63,625 nucleotides of DNA from an uncultured bacterium. Its GTDB lineage: Bacteria > Verrucomicrobiota > Kiritimatiellia > RFP12 > UBA1067. Where the stretch lies: NCBI GenBank assembly GCA_902779565.1, contig CACZCD010000026.1, forward strand, positions 1 to 63,625, read 5' to 3'. Each line of letters begins with the position of its first letter. The stretch's first letter is position 1. The translations under genes and the position numbers were made by a program. Shown here in pieces: positions 19,334 through 29,265 of this stretch. A model generated the notes under the pieces. That model ran no database searches. It saw only the letters and a program-made list of their open reading frames with translations, and had not been told where the DNA came from.

Positions 19334-22261
19334 CAGAGTGTCGCAGCATTTAACCGCCTCGCCGGTCGCGACGAGCAGCAGAACTGACTCAACGTGTGAC
19401 GGCGGAAGGTTCGCAAGCGAGGCGACGGCGGCGCGGTACGCGGTCATCTGTCCGGCGTATGTCGTGCGCATCCGCTCAGCGAACGCCTCCTTCGTCTCGC
19501 CACGCCGCAGAGCGTTCGTCTTGAAGTCGTAGATGGTTGCGCGCCGCGCATCGCCCTCGCCACGGAACACCACGCGGTCGAACTGCCCCGACTCCCACTC
19601 GGTCCCGACCAGCCGCTCGTAGCTCCGTTCGCGCCAAAGCGCAACCGCATCCTCGCCTCTCACAAACGCCGCCGTCCAGCCGTTCGCGAGAATCTGCCGT
19701 TCAATTTCGTTCTTCGGCGCAGCCGGATCAATCCATTCCACCGCCTCGAACTGCGCATGGAGGTCAATCCCCTTCTGCTGCGCCGCCTGACGCCCCGACC
19801 GCTCCGTGAACAGGTCGCCAGCCGACATCCCGGCGTGAAACGCAAGCGACGGCAAGCGGCGGCGGACACTCTCGCGCTTTTTGCGGATGAGCGCGTGCGG
19901 CGCCTCCGCCGCAGACGCGTTCGCCTGGGCGGCGCCGCCAAAACTCCCATACCACTTGGGATCGCCAATCGGCTCCGGGATCGCCTCCCGCACAAAGTCG
20001 GAGATGTAGCGCGAGGCTCCGGTTTTCGTCGGTGGACGGCAGACGATCGTCATCGCATTCTTCGCGCGCGTCATCGCCACATAGTAGGTGCAGAGCGCCT
20101 CTTCTTCAATGCGTTCCTGCCGCGCCGCACGCGCCGCCGAAAGCCCAGGCACGATCTTCGCAACCTTCGTTCCGGGATCTGGCAGCACCCATTCCGCCGT
20201 GACAAGCGCACCGTCCGGCGCCGCATCCAGCGCCTTCGGTTCGTAGAGCGGAAGAACGACGTAGTCGAAGCCGAGCCCCTTCGATCGGTGGATCGTCATG
20301 ATCTTCACCTTCCCCGGCTCCGCAAGGTTGCGCTTCTTCTTCGCCGCGAGGTAATCCGCAAAATCGGAAAGCCGCGTCCCCGGCTCAAGGCCCAGCTCGA
20401 ACTCGGCCGCCGCACGGAGCATGTCGGTGAAACGTTCCTCCGTGAACGCGCTCCACGCCTCGGCGGGATTTTCGGGAAGCCGTGCGCGCAATTCACGGAA
20501 CGTGCGGACGAGTCCCTTTGCCGTGAACGCCTGCGCGGCAAACTGCGACACCGCGTCGGCCCCGGGAACGCCTTCGGGATAGAGCGCCGCCGCCAGCGGT
20601 GTCTTGGCAAAATGGCGGTATGCCTGTGCGTAACCGGGATGGTCCGCCAACTTCACGAGATCGATGAACCCTTGCAGCGCGGGCGTATCGAGGATCGCAC
20701 TCTCCCCCTCCCAAACGACGCCTGTCATGCCCTTGGCCTTGAGAGAAGCGGCAATGGTCTCGCCCGTCTCGTTGTTCCTAACGAGAACGGCGGCCGAGAG
20801 GGCACGCCGCATCGGATCAACCGCCTTCAGCGCATTGTAAACCGGTTCCAGGAAGTCATCAAGCGCAGGGCCGACCGCATCGACCGCCTGCACGAATCCC
20901 GGCATCTCCGGCTTCGCCGACACGTGTTTCGCCGCCTCCCAGCCCGGAAACTCCTGACGAAGGCGGCCTTCCACAAAGACGCGGTTCACCGCCTCGACGA
21001 CGGCCGGCGACGAGCGGTAGGTCTTGTTGAGCTCACCCAAATCATAGGCACCACTTTCCCGTTCGCAGCGGAAGATGCCGACATCCCCATCACGCCAGCC
21101 GTAGATCGCCTGCTTCGTGTCGCCGACGATGAAGACCGACTTCTCACCGTCGGACTGCTTCGCCTCTTCGATAAGTCCGCCCAGCGCGGCCCACTGGTCG
21201 CGGCTCGTATCCTGAAACTCATCAAGCGCCCAGGCCCGAATCCTGGCATCCAAGCGGTATTCAAGCGCAAGGCGCACCTCAGGCGGAAGACCCGCCACGA
21301 GACGCGGCACATCGTCAAAGACAAGTAGCCCCTTCCCGCGCACGTTCGCCGCGTAGTCCTTCTCGTAGGCCGCGATCAGCCGATAGACGCCGCGCGCGAA
21401 CTCCAACCGGCGGCGAATGACATAACCGCACACGCCTAAGATTGCGTCACGCACCGCCTTCGCCTGTTCGCCGCCGAAAGAATATGCCTTTCGGTTGAAC
21501 GTCATCTCGATCGTCGAGCCCGAAAAGGGATCGTCCAACTCGAAGAACTTCTTGGCGAAACCCTTGAGATCCGAAAAACTGCCACGGAAGCCGCGCACCC
21601 ACTCGACGAACTCCATCCATTTGTCGGAATTGTCAATTCTGGCCAGGCCATCGGCAAGCCGCGAAAGATCGTCCTCCGTTGTCGCGGCCCAAGCGGGCGA
21701 CTCGCCCCAAAGCGTCGCCGCATCTCCCCAGGCACGTGCGTCGGGATGGGCGCGGACAAGCTTCTGCCAATCCTTGACGAACGCACGGTACGAATCAACG
21801 AAACTCCTCACGTCCTCGCCGTTCATCGCCAGCGCGAAAGCATCCGTGAACGCACGACGCACGGAGGTATCCGTCCGCCGAAGGATCGAAAACGACGTGC
21901 GCGCGAGCTCCTGTCCGGCGCGGTAGTCGTCCATGATCTCGACCCGCCCCTCAAGCCCCAGCTCCAACGGGAAGCTCCTCACGATGCGCATGAGGAAGCT
22001 GTCGAGCGTACCGATCTGCGAGAGGTGCTGCGTCGCGATGACCTTTCTCAGATATCCTGCGCAGGCGGGATCGTCCTTCGCGCGTTCGGCCAGAAGCGAC
22101 ACGAACCGTTCGAAGATCTCGCCCGCCGCCGCACGCGAGAACGTGAGCGCGACGATCTCGTGCGGTTCAAGTCCGCCCTTCACGAGCGCGATCAGCTGTT
22201 CGGCGAGCGCCTGCGTCTTGCCGGTTCCGGCAGAGGCCTCGATGAGCTTGTTCGCCGTCAT
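19307..22261 (-). CDS. addA: AddA/RecB-like UvrD-family helicase-nuclease
   Basis: A 984-aa SF1 helicase with a C-terminal PD-(D/E)XK nuclease. Motifs: Walker A EASAGTGKT (residues 8-16), motif Ia LTFSRAAAGE, Walker B WALDEFQDTS, VGDTKQAIYGWR, motif V TIHRSKGLGFDYVVLP, YVAMTRAKN. The nuclease has GQFDRVV...IYDFKTN and YAGQMTAY. It should process double-strand-break ends with AddB. It is the last gene of rmuC-addB-addA and overlaps addB by 4 bp. Confidence 0.9.
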   Translation of the reverse strand: MTANKLIEASAGTGKTQALAEQLIALVKGGLEPHEIVALTFSRAAAGEIFERFVSLLAERAKDDPACAGYLRKVIATQHLSQIGTLDSFLMRIVRSFPLELGLEGRVEIMDDYRAGQELARTSFSILRRTDTSVRRAFTDAFALAMNGEDVRSFVDSYRAFVKDWQKLVRAHPDARAWGDAATLWGESPAWAATTEDDLSRLADGLARIDNSDKWMEFVEWVRGFRGSFSDLKGFAKKFFELDDPFSGSTIEMTFNRKAYSFGGEQAKAVRDAILGVCGYVIRRRLEFARGVYRLIAAYEKDYAANVRGKGLLVFDDVPRLVAGLPPEVRLALEYRLDARIRAWALDEFQDTSRDQWAALGGLIEEAKQSDGEKSVFIVGDTKQAIYGWRDGDVGIFRCERESGAYDLGELNKTYRSSPAVVEAVNRVFVEGRLRQEFPGWEAAKHVSAKPEMPGFVQAVDAVGPALDDFLEPVYNALKAVDPMRRALSAAVLVRNNETGETIAASLKAKGMTGVVWEGESAILDTPALQGFIDLVKLADHPGYAQAYRHFAKTPLAAALYPEGVPGADAVSQFAAQAFTAKGLVRTFRELRARLPENPAEAWSAFTEERFTDMLRAAAEFELGLEPGTRLSDFADYLAAKKKRNLAEPGKVKIMTIHRSKGLGFDYVVLPLYEPKALDAAPDGALVTAEWVLPDPGTKVAKIVPGLSAARAARQERIEEEALCTYYVAMTRAKNAMTIVCRPPTKTGASRYISDFVREAIPEPIGDPKWYGSFGGAAQANASAAEAPHALIRKKRESVRRRLPSLAFHAGMSAGDLFTERSGRQAAQQKGIDLHAQFEAVEWIDPAAPKNEIERQILANGWTAAFVRGEDAVALWRERSYERLVGTEWESGQFDRVVFRGEGDARRATIYDFKTNALRRGETKEAFAERMRTTYAGQMTAYRAAVASLANLPPSHVESVLLLVATGEAVKCCDTLLELGEIEH

Positions 22262-24900
22262 CCGATCCTCCTTTCCTGATCGGCGATCCAGGCAGGATCG
22301 ACGCTTTCAGCCGGAGAGTCGAATATCCAGTCCGCAAAGTCCCACCGCCACTCGGACGTATCGGCCGCGGGCCAGAACACGCCACGCTCAATGCCACTGA
22401 TCAGTTCCTTCACCTGGACTTCGGCATCGGGAACCTCCGCGCCGGAGAACGACTCGGAGAAGCATGTCTCCTCGGCGGTCTTGGCAAGAACGCAGTAGCA
22501 GGCCGTGATGCGCTCGCGCCGCGCATCCAGGAATTCCGGATCGGCGTCGAGCATCGCGCAGTAGAGCGGCAACTGAAGACTCTTCCAGACGCGAACCTGT
22601 CCACCCGTTGCCTTGTCCTTCTTTTCCTCGTACGCAACGGCCCGCTCGGCACGGTCCCACGTCTTGTAGTCGATGACGCACCACTCGCCGGTCCGCTCGT
22701 TGAAATCAATCCGGTCGCAGCGTCCGTTCACGAGCGTATGGCCGTAGGTGACTTTCATCTTGCGCTCTGTCGCCTTGATTCGCCAACCCTCCGCCGCGCG
22801 CGCGGCCTGAAGCACAGCGAAACGTCGCAGCCGTCGCTTGACGCTCTCGCCCTGAAGTGCAACGATAGCGGGAACTGACAGCCCAAAGCGTTCCGTGAGC
22901 AACGCGTCCACCCGTTCCTCAAGCGCACCGGCAATCGCCTCGGCATCCGTCGAATCCTTCAAGTCGCCATTTCCCCAGGCCTCCAACGCATCGTGCGCGA
23001 GGTGGCCGAACTCCGACGCATCGAGTTCGTCAGCCCGATAGTCCTCACTCTCGCCGAAAGTCTTCTGCAGAATATAGGTGAAGGGACAGTGCAGATAGAG
23101 ATCAAGGTTCGACGGCGACGTCCGGGTAAGTTCGTTATGCTCGGACGGCACAGGCAGACGGATCCGCCACGGCACGGGCAGATCGGCGGGCGGCATTTCA
23201 TCTGTGCCGGCGCGCGTCGCGTAGAGCGCATTCACGCGACGGAACAGTTCGTGGTCGTCGGCACAGTCAAACAGGAGCCGGGATGGTTTCAACACATCGC
23301 CCGCGCCATCGACGGAATGGAAATGCACCTTCACCGCCGCCGTTTCGCGGCAGGCAATCGTCATCGCCAGAATCGTCTGATCGCGCACGGTGCGGGCGGT
23401 ATTATCGACGAGACCGAGTCCGCGCCGGAACGCGTCAGGAAGAAACGCATGGCCAACGACCGATTCAGGGACCTTCCCTTCGGCGAATCCGGAAATGACC
23501 ACCTCCTCCGCATCGAGGAACGGGAGTTCCAGCCAACCGTCGGTCAGGATCGTCTCGCCTTCATCCGGCTCAAGCTCGTAGGTCGCTTCGCTAAGACGGC
23601 GCTCGAAAAGTTCCAGCGCCAGCTCGCGCGGCACATCCGCCGCAAAGCATTCGTCGATCAGGCCATTCACCACCTCGGCCGCCGCCGCGAACTCGCGCGA
23701 ACGTTCGTCACGTTCGTCGAGGACAAGTGTCGAGAAGATCGAAGCGAGAATCTGCCGCAGACCATGTTTCCGGAGCTGCACCTTGATGAACTCGAAGATC
23801 CCACGGAGCGTGTGCTCCGTCTTGGGCGCAATGTCGTCGATCTTTGCGGGGATCAGCTGCTGCTGACGGTTGTCGAGATCGACAAGCGCCGCAGTGAGCT
23901 CGGCCTCGTTGAGATCCAGCTCCGCCTTGAGCCATCGCCGGACGTCCCCGCCGCGCACGAACGCGGAGAAGACGGAGTAGGAAGACGTGCGCGCCAACAC
24001 CGCAAGCTGATGCGCGAGATGGCCGAGCGAGGAGGTCGCGAGCGCCATCGCGGACGGATTGTGCGCATTGAACCCCTTCGCGCGAAGCGCGCCTTGAAGG
24101 TCCGGGAACGTCTCGGGATCGGCGAGGCAGAGCGCGGGAAGCGCCTCGTTCGATTTTACGGACGCGAAATGCGTTGCGATCTTCGCGGCCTCGCTCGCCG
24201 CCGTTCCCGACGCGACGATCTGAGACATCTTGAGTTCGGGTGCCGACGAGACATCGGGGACAAGTTCCGTCACGGGAAGACCACACTGCTCAAGGATGCG
24301 ATTCATTAAGGGGAGCGGATCGAGCACACAGGCAACAACCACCTCCTCCACACCCGGAAACGCGGGAGGATTCGCCAACTGCTCCTTCAGGGCAACGATC
24401 CGGTCACGCTTGCCGCGCCGGGCAAGCGCAGCGAGATAACGCGTCTCGCATTGCGCAAGGCCGTTCCAGCGCTCAATCTCGATGTCAACGAGATCCCCCG
24501 TGAGAATCGTGCCGACCTTCTCCGCGACATCGGCGAAGGAAAGTGCGTTCGCGCCGAGGATGCGCCGGACATCCGCGAGTTCGGCGGCGACATCGAAACC
24601 ACCCTTCCCGTCGCGCGCCTCACGCCAAGCCAATAGCTCATCGGCGCGCCCGGCGATATCCGGGGCAGAGAGATCGACAAGGTGCGCCGGCATCTTGACG
24701 CAAGGCGGAACGAGTCCGGCGGGGAAACGCCGCGCCAGCGCATGGCGGAGGCGACGACCGCTCTGCGCCGTCGGGACGATGACGAGAAGATGCGCGAGCG
24801 ACGATACGCCCGCCGCGTCCGGCCGCACCCGCGCCGCCAGCCAGTCAGCCACCGCATCAACGGCTTTCCGCCGTGCATCAAACGCCTCAATCCGCCTCAT
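22258..24900 (-). CDS. addB: AddB-like PD-(D/E)XK nuclease/inactivated helicase
   Basis: An 880-aa protein. The N-terminal half resembles a helicase without an intact Walker A. The C-terminal nuclease domain contains NGRCDRID...WCVIDYKT and KSLQLPLYCAML, the RecB-family nuclease signature. The usual iron-sulfur cysteine pattern is not evident. It pairs with AddA for end resection. The ATG at 24900 with AAGGAG just upstream is preferred; another ATG lies at 24915. It overlaps the rmuC end by 14 bp. Confidence 0.82.
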   Translation of the reverse strand: MRRIEAFDARRKAVDAVADWLAARVRPDAAGVSSLAHLLVIVPTAQSGRRLRHALARRFPAGLVPPCVKMPAHLVDLSAPDIAGRADELLAWREARDGKGGFDVAAELADVRRILGANALSFADVAEKVGTILTGDLVDIEIERWNGLAQCETRYLAALARRGKRDRIVALKEQLANPPAFPGVEEVVVACVLDPLPLMNRILEQCGLPVTELVPDVSSAPELKMSQIVASGTAASEAAKIATHFASVKSNEALPALCLADPETFPDLQGALRAKGFNAHNPSAMALATSSLGHLAHQLAVLARTSSYSVFSAFVRGGDVRRWLKAELDLNEAELTAALVDLDNRQQQLIPAKIDDIAPKTEHTLRGIFEFIKVQLRKHGLRQILASIFSTLVLDERDERSREFAAAAEVVNGLIDECFAADVPRELALELFERRLSEATYELEPDEGETILTDGWLELPFLDAEEVVISGFAEGKVPESVVGHAFLPDAFRRGLGLVDNTARTVRDQTILAMTIACRETAAVKVHFHSVDGAGDVLKPSRLLFDCADDHELFRRVNALYATRAGTDEMPPADLPVPWRIRLPVPSEHNELTRTSPSNLDLYLHCPFTYILQKTFGESEDYRADELDASEFGHLAHDALEAWGNGDLKDSTDAEAIAGALEERVDALLTERFGLSVPAIVALQGESVKRRLRRFAVLQAARAAEGWRIKATERKMKVTYGHTLVNGRCDRIDFNERTGEWCVIDYKTWDRAERAVAYEEKKDKATGGQVRVWKSLQLPLYCAMLDADPEFLDARRERITACYCVLAKTAEETCFSESFSGAEVPDAEVQVKELISGIERGVFWPAADTSEWRWDFADWIFDSPAESVDPAWIADQERRIG

Positions 24901-26158
24901 GTTCTCCTTCTTCATCGTCTGCAGCGTCAATCGGTTCTTTGAGGCATTCAGCCTGCTCCAGTTTCTTGCCCCTGCTGTTCTCAAGCCTCACATGGAGATC
25001 GATGAGCCGTTTCGCCGCCTTCGCGATCGTGTGCGTGCGCGGCGCATCCACAAGGGACGTGCGCGCCTTCTCGTACTCATCCTGAAGGGATCCGATCGCA
25101 TGGCCCAGATTCTCGAAGGTGATGAGGAAACTGTTCATCCGCGCGAGCAGTTCGCGCGCCGTATCGACGATCTCCTGCTGGTTGCGGGCCTCCTTCTCGT
25201 GTTGCCACGCGAGATAGACGAGACGGATGTAGGCCAACAGCGTCAGCGGCGTGATGAGGATCACATTGTTCTGCGCCGCGAACTGCCAAATCGACGGATC
25301 AGCCCTGAGCGCCTCCATGAGCGGAGCCTCGTACGGCACGAACATCGCCGTGATCGGCAGATAGTTGCGGTCCTTGAACTCATCGGAAAGTACCTTGGGA
25401 TACTGCTTCTTCGCGAGCTGATCGATCTTGCCGCGCACGCTGGCGACATGGGCCGCCAGCTTCTCCGCCTTCGTCGCGTCGTCCTTAGCTTCCATGTATT
25501 CCATGTACGCGGTGAGGCTGACCTTGCTGTCGATGACGAGCCAGCGGTTCTCCGTGTCGCAAACCTGCGCATCAGGCCGGTCAGACCCAGTGCCGCGCTG
25601 AAGGAAGAAGTTGACGTTCTCTTCAAGCCCCGCCTGACGCAGCTTTTCCGCCAGGATGTCCTCTCCAATGCGCCCCTGCACCCGTGTGTTCGACTTGAGC
25701 GCCGCAGCCGCCCCAGCGAGCGCCTGGGCGATCTGGCCGATCGCATCCACATCCTTCGTGATCGTCTCCCCCAGATGGACACGTGCGCTTTCAGCCTTCA
25801 CCGTAGCGTCCTGCAGCCGCCCCATCTGCTCCCGCAACGGTTTCAACACCGCCTCAAGATGCGACTTGTTGAGCTCGGTGAGATCCGCGCTCTGCGACTT
25901 CAGCGTCTGAGCCGCCAGCACCGAGAACTGCTCCCGAAGCGTCTTGACCGTCTCGGCGAAGTTGCGCGTGAGCATCGCATCCTTCTCAGCGAGTAGTTTT
26001 GTACAGGCCTTATCCTTCTCCGCCAAAAGTCTTGCGCAGGTCTCCTCCTTGGCTGCCAGAAGACGACGACACACCACAACAGCTACCACGAGCGCAACAA
26101 GAAATCCCACGAGTCCGCCCGCGACAGCTACAACCAGATCGATGTTCGTCATTGCCAT
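24887..26158 (-). CDS. rmuC: DNA recombination protein RmuC
   Basis: A 423-aa protein. It has an N-terminal membrane segment (VVAVAGGLVGFLVALVVAVVV), a long coiled coil (about residues 35-150), then the RmuC nuclease-like domain (GRIGEDILAEKLRQAGL, RPDAQVCDTENRWLVIDSKVSL). RmuC limits inversion at short repeats and is thought to be a nuclease. The start at 26158 has GGGAGG upstream. A separate extended -10 lies 61 nt upstream, so this starts a new transcription unit after the helicase gene. Confidence 0.9.
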   Translation of the reverse strand: MAMTNIDLVVAVAGGLVGFLVALVVAVVVCRRLLAAKEETCARLLAEKDKACTKLLAEKDAMLTRNFAETVKTLREQFSVLAAQTLKSQSADLTELNKSHLEAVLKPLREQMGRLQDATVKAESARVHLGETITKDVDAIGQIAQALAGAAAALKSNTRVQGRIGEDILAEKLRQAGLEENVNFFLQRGTGSDRPDAQVCDTENRWLVIDSKVSLTAYMEYMEAKDDATKAEKLAAHVASVRGKIDQLAKKQYPKVLSDEFKDRNYLPITAMFVPYEAPLMEALRADPSIWQFAAQNNVILITPLTLLAYIRLVYLAWQHEKEARNQQEIVDTARELLARMNSFLITFENLGHAIGSLQDEYEKARTSLVDAPRTHTIAKAAKRLIDLHVRLENSRGKKLEQAECLKEPIDAADDEEGEHEAD

Positions 26159-26219
26159 GCAACCTCCCATCCGGTTTTTTCTTCACAATTGAATTTTCCC
26201 TTACCCATAACAGAGCAGT

Positions 26220-26225
26220 ATTATA
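26220..26225 (-). promoter_or_regulatory. Extended -10 promoter of rmuC-addB-addA
   Basis: TGGTATAAT on the minus strand overlapping the stop region of the helicase gene. The predicted leader is about 55 nt and includes a Shine-Dalgarno. Confidence 0.55.
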
Positions 26226-27882
26226 CCAAATGTTCCTCCTTCTTCTCCCGCGTCGCGAGGAAATGGCGGATGTCCCCTTTCGCGGTGCCGGCGAAGCGAT
26301 CCATCAGCGCGGGGACAAGCCGTCCCATCACGGGCGTGAAATGCTCATCGGCGGCGGCGATAATCGCCTCGAACGGTGTATTGCGGCGGTAGGTCCGAGC
26401 AACTTCGTTGTAGCCGAAGTTCAGGAAATCCTCCGTGAAATCCAGATTGGGCTCCGTGCCGGAGAGGAGACGCCTGAGCCGAATCATCTCGCGCACGATC
26501 TCCACCCCGAGGCGCCGTGGGGAGATGGTCGATGAAAAGCTCCGCTGACAGTTCCGGAGGCGAATCACAATCGCCGGAATCGGGACATCGTCCTCGCGCC
26601 CGAAGTCCCGGATCGCCATCGCCACGGTCCGGCTGCTATCCATCACCTTGCTCAGATGCAGGGCGCAAGGCGGCAAGGTGCCCTGCCAGCACGCCTCGTT
26701 CACGATTCCGTAGAAACGCTGGAACGCCGCATAGATGCTCCCGAAGCGCGCATAGAACGTCTCCTCCTGCTGCTTCGCGGCATCCATCCGCTCGAGAGCG
26801 CGACGGAACCGTCCGGGGGCCTTCCGCCGGGCATGGCGGTATTCCTGCTTCCGCTCCTGACGGTCCTCCTTCTGCCGCAGTGCCATGAGACGCAACGTCT
26901 CCTTGAGCGTATTCTCGATTGCCTCCGTGCCGTCCGTGAGCGCCAGCCAGTGCCCCTGCTGCCAGCGGAAGGCGTTCTTCGGCTTCGCGACGCGCTCGAA
27001 GAGATAGTTCGACGTGCTGCCTTGAACGATGTTGCAAGCCTCCTTCCCGGGGGCGCGGCGCAGACCGCGCCCGCACATCTGTACCGTCGGAAGCCGCGAG
27101 GCGTCGCGTGCGAAGATGCTCATCACGTCCGGCTGGTCGAAACCCTCCGTGAGCATCGCCACGTTCGCGATCACCGGCACGCGTCCCTCCTCGAACGCCA
27201 CCATCTGCACATCCTTGTTCGATTCGCCCGTCACCACTTCGCAGCCAATGCCCCCTTCCGCCAGACGCGCCTTGAACGCCACGCATTCCGCGATTGTGCT
27301 GAAGAAGACAAGCGACTTCCCCCATTTCTCGGGGGCGGCGAGATAGTGGTCCGCCACCGAATCCACGCTGTAGGTGGGGATGAGGTAAGAATTGAACGGG
27401 CTGAGATAACCCTCGCGAATCAGCCGTCCGATCGGACACGTCCGCACCGTCTCCTGGAACGAGAGCTTCATCCGGTCCGTCCGCAGCGGCGTCGCCGAAA
27501 GACCGAGCGTCCACTTCGCGCGCATCTTCTCGTAGAGCAATACGCAGCTCTGCGTGGCCTCATGGTGCGCCTCGTCGAGAACCACGAAATCCGCCTCGGG
27601 CGGCGACGAGGCGAAGAGCGACACGGGGCGGATGCTGTCACGGTACAAATCCCGGTTCGCCTCCATCACCTGCTGAAGGAGACGATGGCGCGGCGCAACC
27701 CAGTTGATCCTGAGCTTCCGCCCGAGCTTCTCCTGCAGACGATGGAGCATCTCCAAGGCCATGTAGGTCTTGCCGGATCCCACGGGCGATTCAAGGAGAA
27801 CCGACTCGCGTCCCTTCTCCGCAAATGCCGCCAGCGTCGTGTCGATGGCCTCCGTCTGGTAGCGACGCTTCTCGTACGCCAT
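26221..27882 (-). CDS. SF2 DEAH helicase with degenerate SprT-like C-terminal region
   Basis: A 553-aa protein. The SF2 core has Walker A ESPVGSGKT (residues 31-39), DEAH at 103-106, GLSATPLR, NVAMLTEGFDQPDV and QMCGRGLRR, so the ATPase should be active. A charged helical linker (residues about 330-370) is followed by FYGIVNEACWQGTLPPCALHL, resembling the start of SprT metallopeptidases. The expected HExxH position reads VEIVREMIRL, so the zinc site appears lost (inference). The ATG overlaps the DUF932-like stop by one base, indicating tight coupling in one unit controlled by the sigma54 promoter upstream. Confidence 0.8.
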   Translation of the reverse strand: MAYEKRRYQTEAIDTTLAAFAEKGRESVLLESPVGSGKTYMALEMLHRLQEKLGRKLRINWVAPRHRLLQQVMEANRDLYRDSIRPVSLFASSPPEADFVVLDEAHHEATQSCVLLYEKMRAKWTLGLSATPLRTDRMKLSFQETVRTCPIGRLIREGYLSPFNSYLIPTYSVDSVADHYLAAPEKWGKSLVFFSTIAECVAFKARLAEGGIGCEVVTGESNKDVQMVAFEEGRVPVIANVAMLTEGFDQPDVMSIFARDASRLPTVQMCGRGLRRAPGKEACNIVQGSTSNYLFERVAKPKNAFRWQQGHWLALTDGTEAIENTLKETLRLMALRQKEDRQERKQEYRHARRKAPGRFRRALERMDAAKQQEETFYARFGSIYAAFQRFYGIVNEACWQGTLPPCALHLSKVMDSSRTVAMAIRDFGREDDVPIPAIVIRLRNCQRSFSSTISPRRLGVEIVREMIRLRRLLSGTEPNLDFTEDFLNFGYNEVARTYRRNTPFEAIIAAADEHFTPVMGRLVPALMDRFAGTAKGDIRHFLATREKKEEHLV

Positions 27883-28970
27883 CAGGCGACCTCCCGGTCG
27901 AAATCGATTCCGCGCAGGTAGAAGTCCGCCGTACGACGTGCATTCGGGTAGAGGTCCTCCAGATCGAACCCCTTGGAGAGCAACGTGCCGGCAAACGTCT
28001 GGATGGGGGCTGGCTGCTTCAGCATATCAGCGTGATGCGTGACAAGCTCCGAGGCAAAGTTCAGGAGGTCCCCCACCGAACATCCCACCGGCAGAAGCGC
28101 CCGCTTCTTCTGGCCGATGTTCGACAGCTCCGTCACGCCGTACCGCACGCACGGATCCTCCGCGATCTCGTAGAGCCGTTCGCGGAGAAGCGTCTGGTTG
28201 CGTGTGCTGGCCACCGAACGGCGGATCATGCCATCCAAAAGCACCACCTCGCCCACGGACGCCTTCGTCTCGGCGGCTACGCACATCTTCTCCTGCAGCG
28301 CCTCCACGCCCGTCGGGTTGCTGAACGAACCCAGCAGACGACGGAAGTGCTCGCCGGAGTTGTCCTTGATCTCCATCTTCGTGCGGAACAGCGGCGCTTC
28401 GGCGATGGCGCCGTTCTCGCAGACCTGACGCCACGAGGCGAGATTGATGTCCGGCATGCCCACGCCGTCCACCGGCACGCGGCAACGGAAACGGACATGA
28501 TACTCGCTGTCGTTCGGCACCTCCCACGCTTCGTCGAGATCCAACGTCGCGCTCATCACCCCATCAGAATACTCCATCTCCTTCAGGCGACCGTCATCGT
28601 GCAGGACATTTTCGATGAATTTCACCGGCATCGGCAACCCCTGATTGGTCGTGACGCCCAGCACCTTCCCGTCGCCCGTATCGATTGTCATGCGCAACGG
28701 ATGGTCCGGCTCCTTCACGGCCGCGCGCGTCATCACCTCGAGGGGGGAAAAGAACCCAAACACGCCAAACGGGATGCCCAGTTCGGCGGCCATCGTCTTG
28801 TAGAACCGCTCAGTCGGCCGGTAGCTCCGTCCGTCGAGAATCAGTCCATTGATTTGCGTATCATCGCAGTCGAGCATGGCAACCATGCTGCGCGGTGTGA
28901 CGGGGATCGGCTCGAACCGCTCCCCGATCCGTTCATCCGGTTTCAGTTTCGTCGTTTTCTTCTTTGACAT
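27882..28970 (-). CDS. DUF932-like protein
   Basis: A 362-aa cytoplasmic protein without signal or membrane segments. The central RCRVPVDG...RQVCENGAI pattern and overall length resemble DUF932 proteins found on phages and plasmids, but the match is from memory and moderate. It is the first gene after the sigma54 promoter and is coupled to the helicase downstream. Function unknown; context suggests stress-induced nucleic-acid handling. The start codon has only a distant AGGAG. Confidence 0.5.
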   Translation of the reverse strand: MSKKKTTKLKPDERIGERFEPIPVTPRSMVAMLDCDDTQINGLILDGRSYRPTERFYKTMAAELGIPFGVFGFFSPLEVMTRAAVKEPDHPLRMTIDTGDGKVLGVTTNQGLPMPVKFIENVLHDDGRLKEMEYSDGVMSATLDLDEAWEVPNDSEYHVRFRCRVPVDGVGMPDINLASWRQVCENGAIAEAPLFRTKMEIKDNSGEHFRRLLGSFSNPTGVEALQEKMCVAAETKASVGEVVLLDGMIRRSVASTRNQTLLRERLYEIAEDPCVRYGVTELSNIGQKKRALLPVGCSVGDLLNFASELVTHHADMLKQPAPIQTFAGTLLSKGFDLEDLYPNARRTADFYLRGIDFDREVA

Positions 28971-29011
28971 ATTATTAGACTCTCCTATTTCCTATGAACA
29001 CCACGCGGCAG

Positions 29012-29231
29012 AATTTCTTAGTAATGTCGCAACGTTTGAGATGACAGATAAAGTTAGGAATGGCTGATAAAACTCTCCCCCTGAGACAGGGGGAGTGCCC
29101 CGGAGGGGCGAGGGGGTATGATTCCGTCACCCGTCATACTCCCCCGGCCTCCGGCCACCCCCTCTATCTTAGAGGGGGAGTCTGCATTCCCATAATATCA
29201 TCTCCAACTTTGCGACATTACCAATTTCTTA
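29012..29231. mobile_element. MITE-like palindromic element with 9-bp target duplication
   Basis: The element spans about 29021-29222. Its left end (29021-29044, GTAATGTCGCAA...) is the inverted complement of its right end (29198-29221, ...TTGCGACATTAC), with 22 of 24 positions matching. It is flanked by direct repeats AATTTCTTA at 29012-29020 and 29223-29231. The interior is itself palindromic, with hairpins CTCCCCCT/AGGGGGAG and CCCCCTCT/AGAGGGGG. There is no coding capacity, so it would need a transposase in trans. It lies in the predicted leader of the DUF932-helicase mRNA. Confidence 0.85.
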
Positions 29232-29238
29232 CGCGTGA

Positions 29239-29253
29239 TTGGCTTTTCGCCAA
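29239..29253 (-). promoter_or_regulatory. Small hairpin at the predicted start of the sigma54 transcript
   Basis: TTGGC-TTTTC-GCCAA, a perfect 5-bp stem immediately downstream of the predicted transcription start near 29255. Confidence 0.35.
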
Positions 29254-29265
29254 ACGTTCTAACCC

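Noticed and set aside
29072-29187. Structured hairpins considered as a riboswitch or Y-RNA
   Set aside because: The symmetry, inverted termini and target duplication fit an inserted element better than a conserved RNA.
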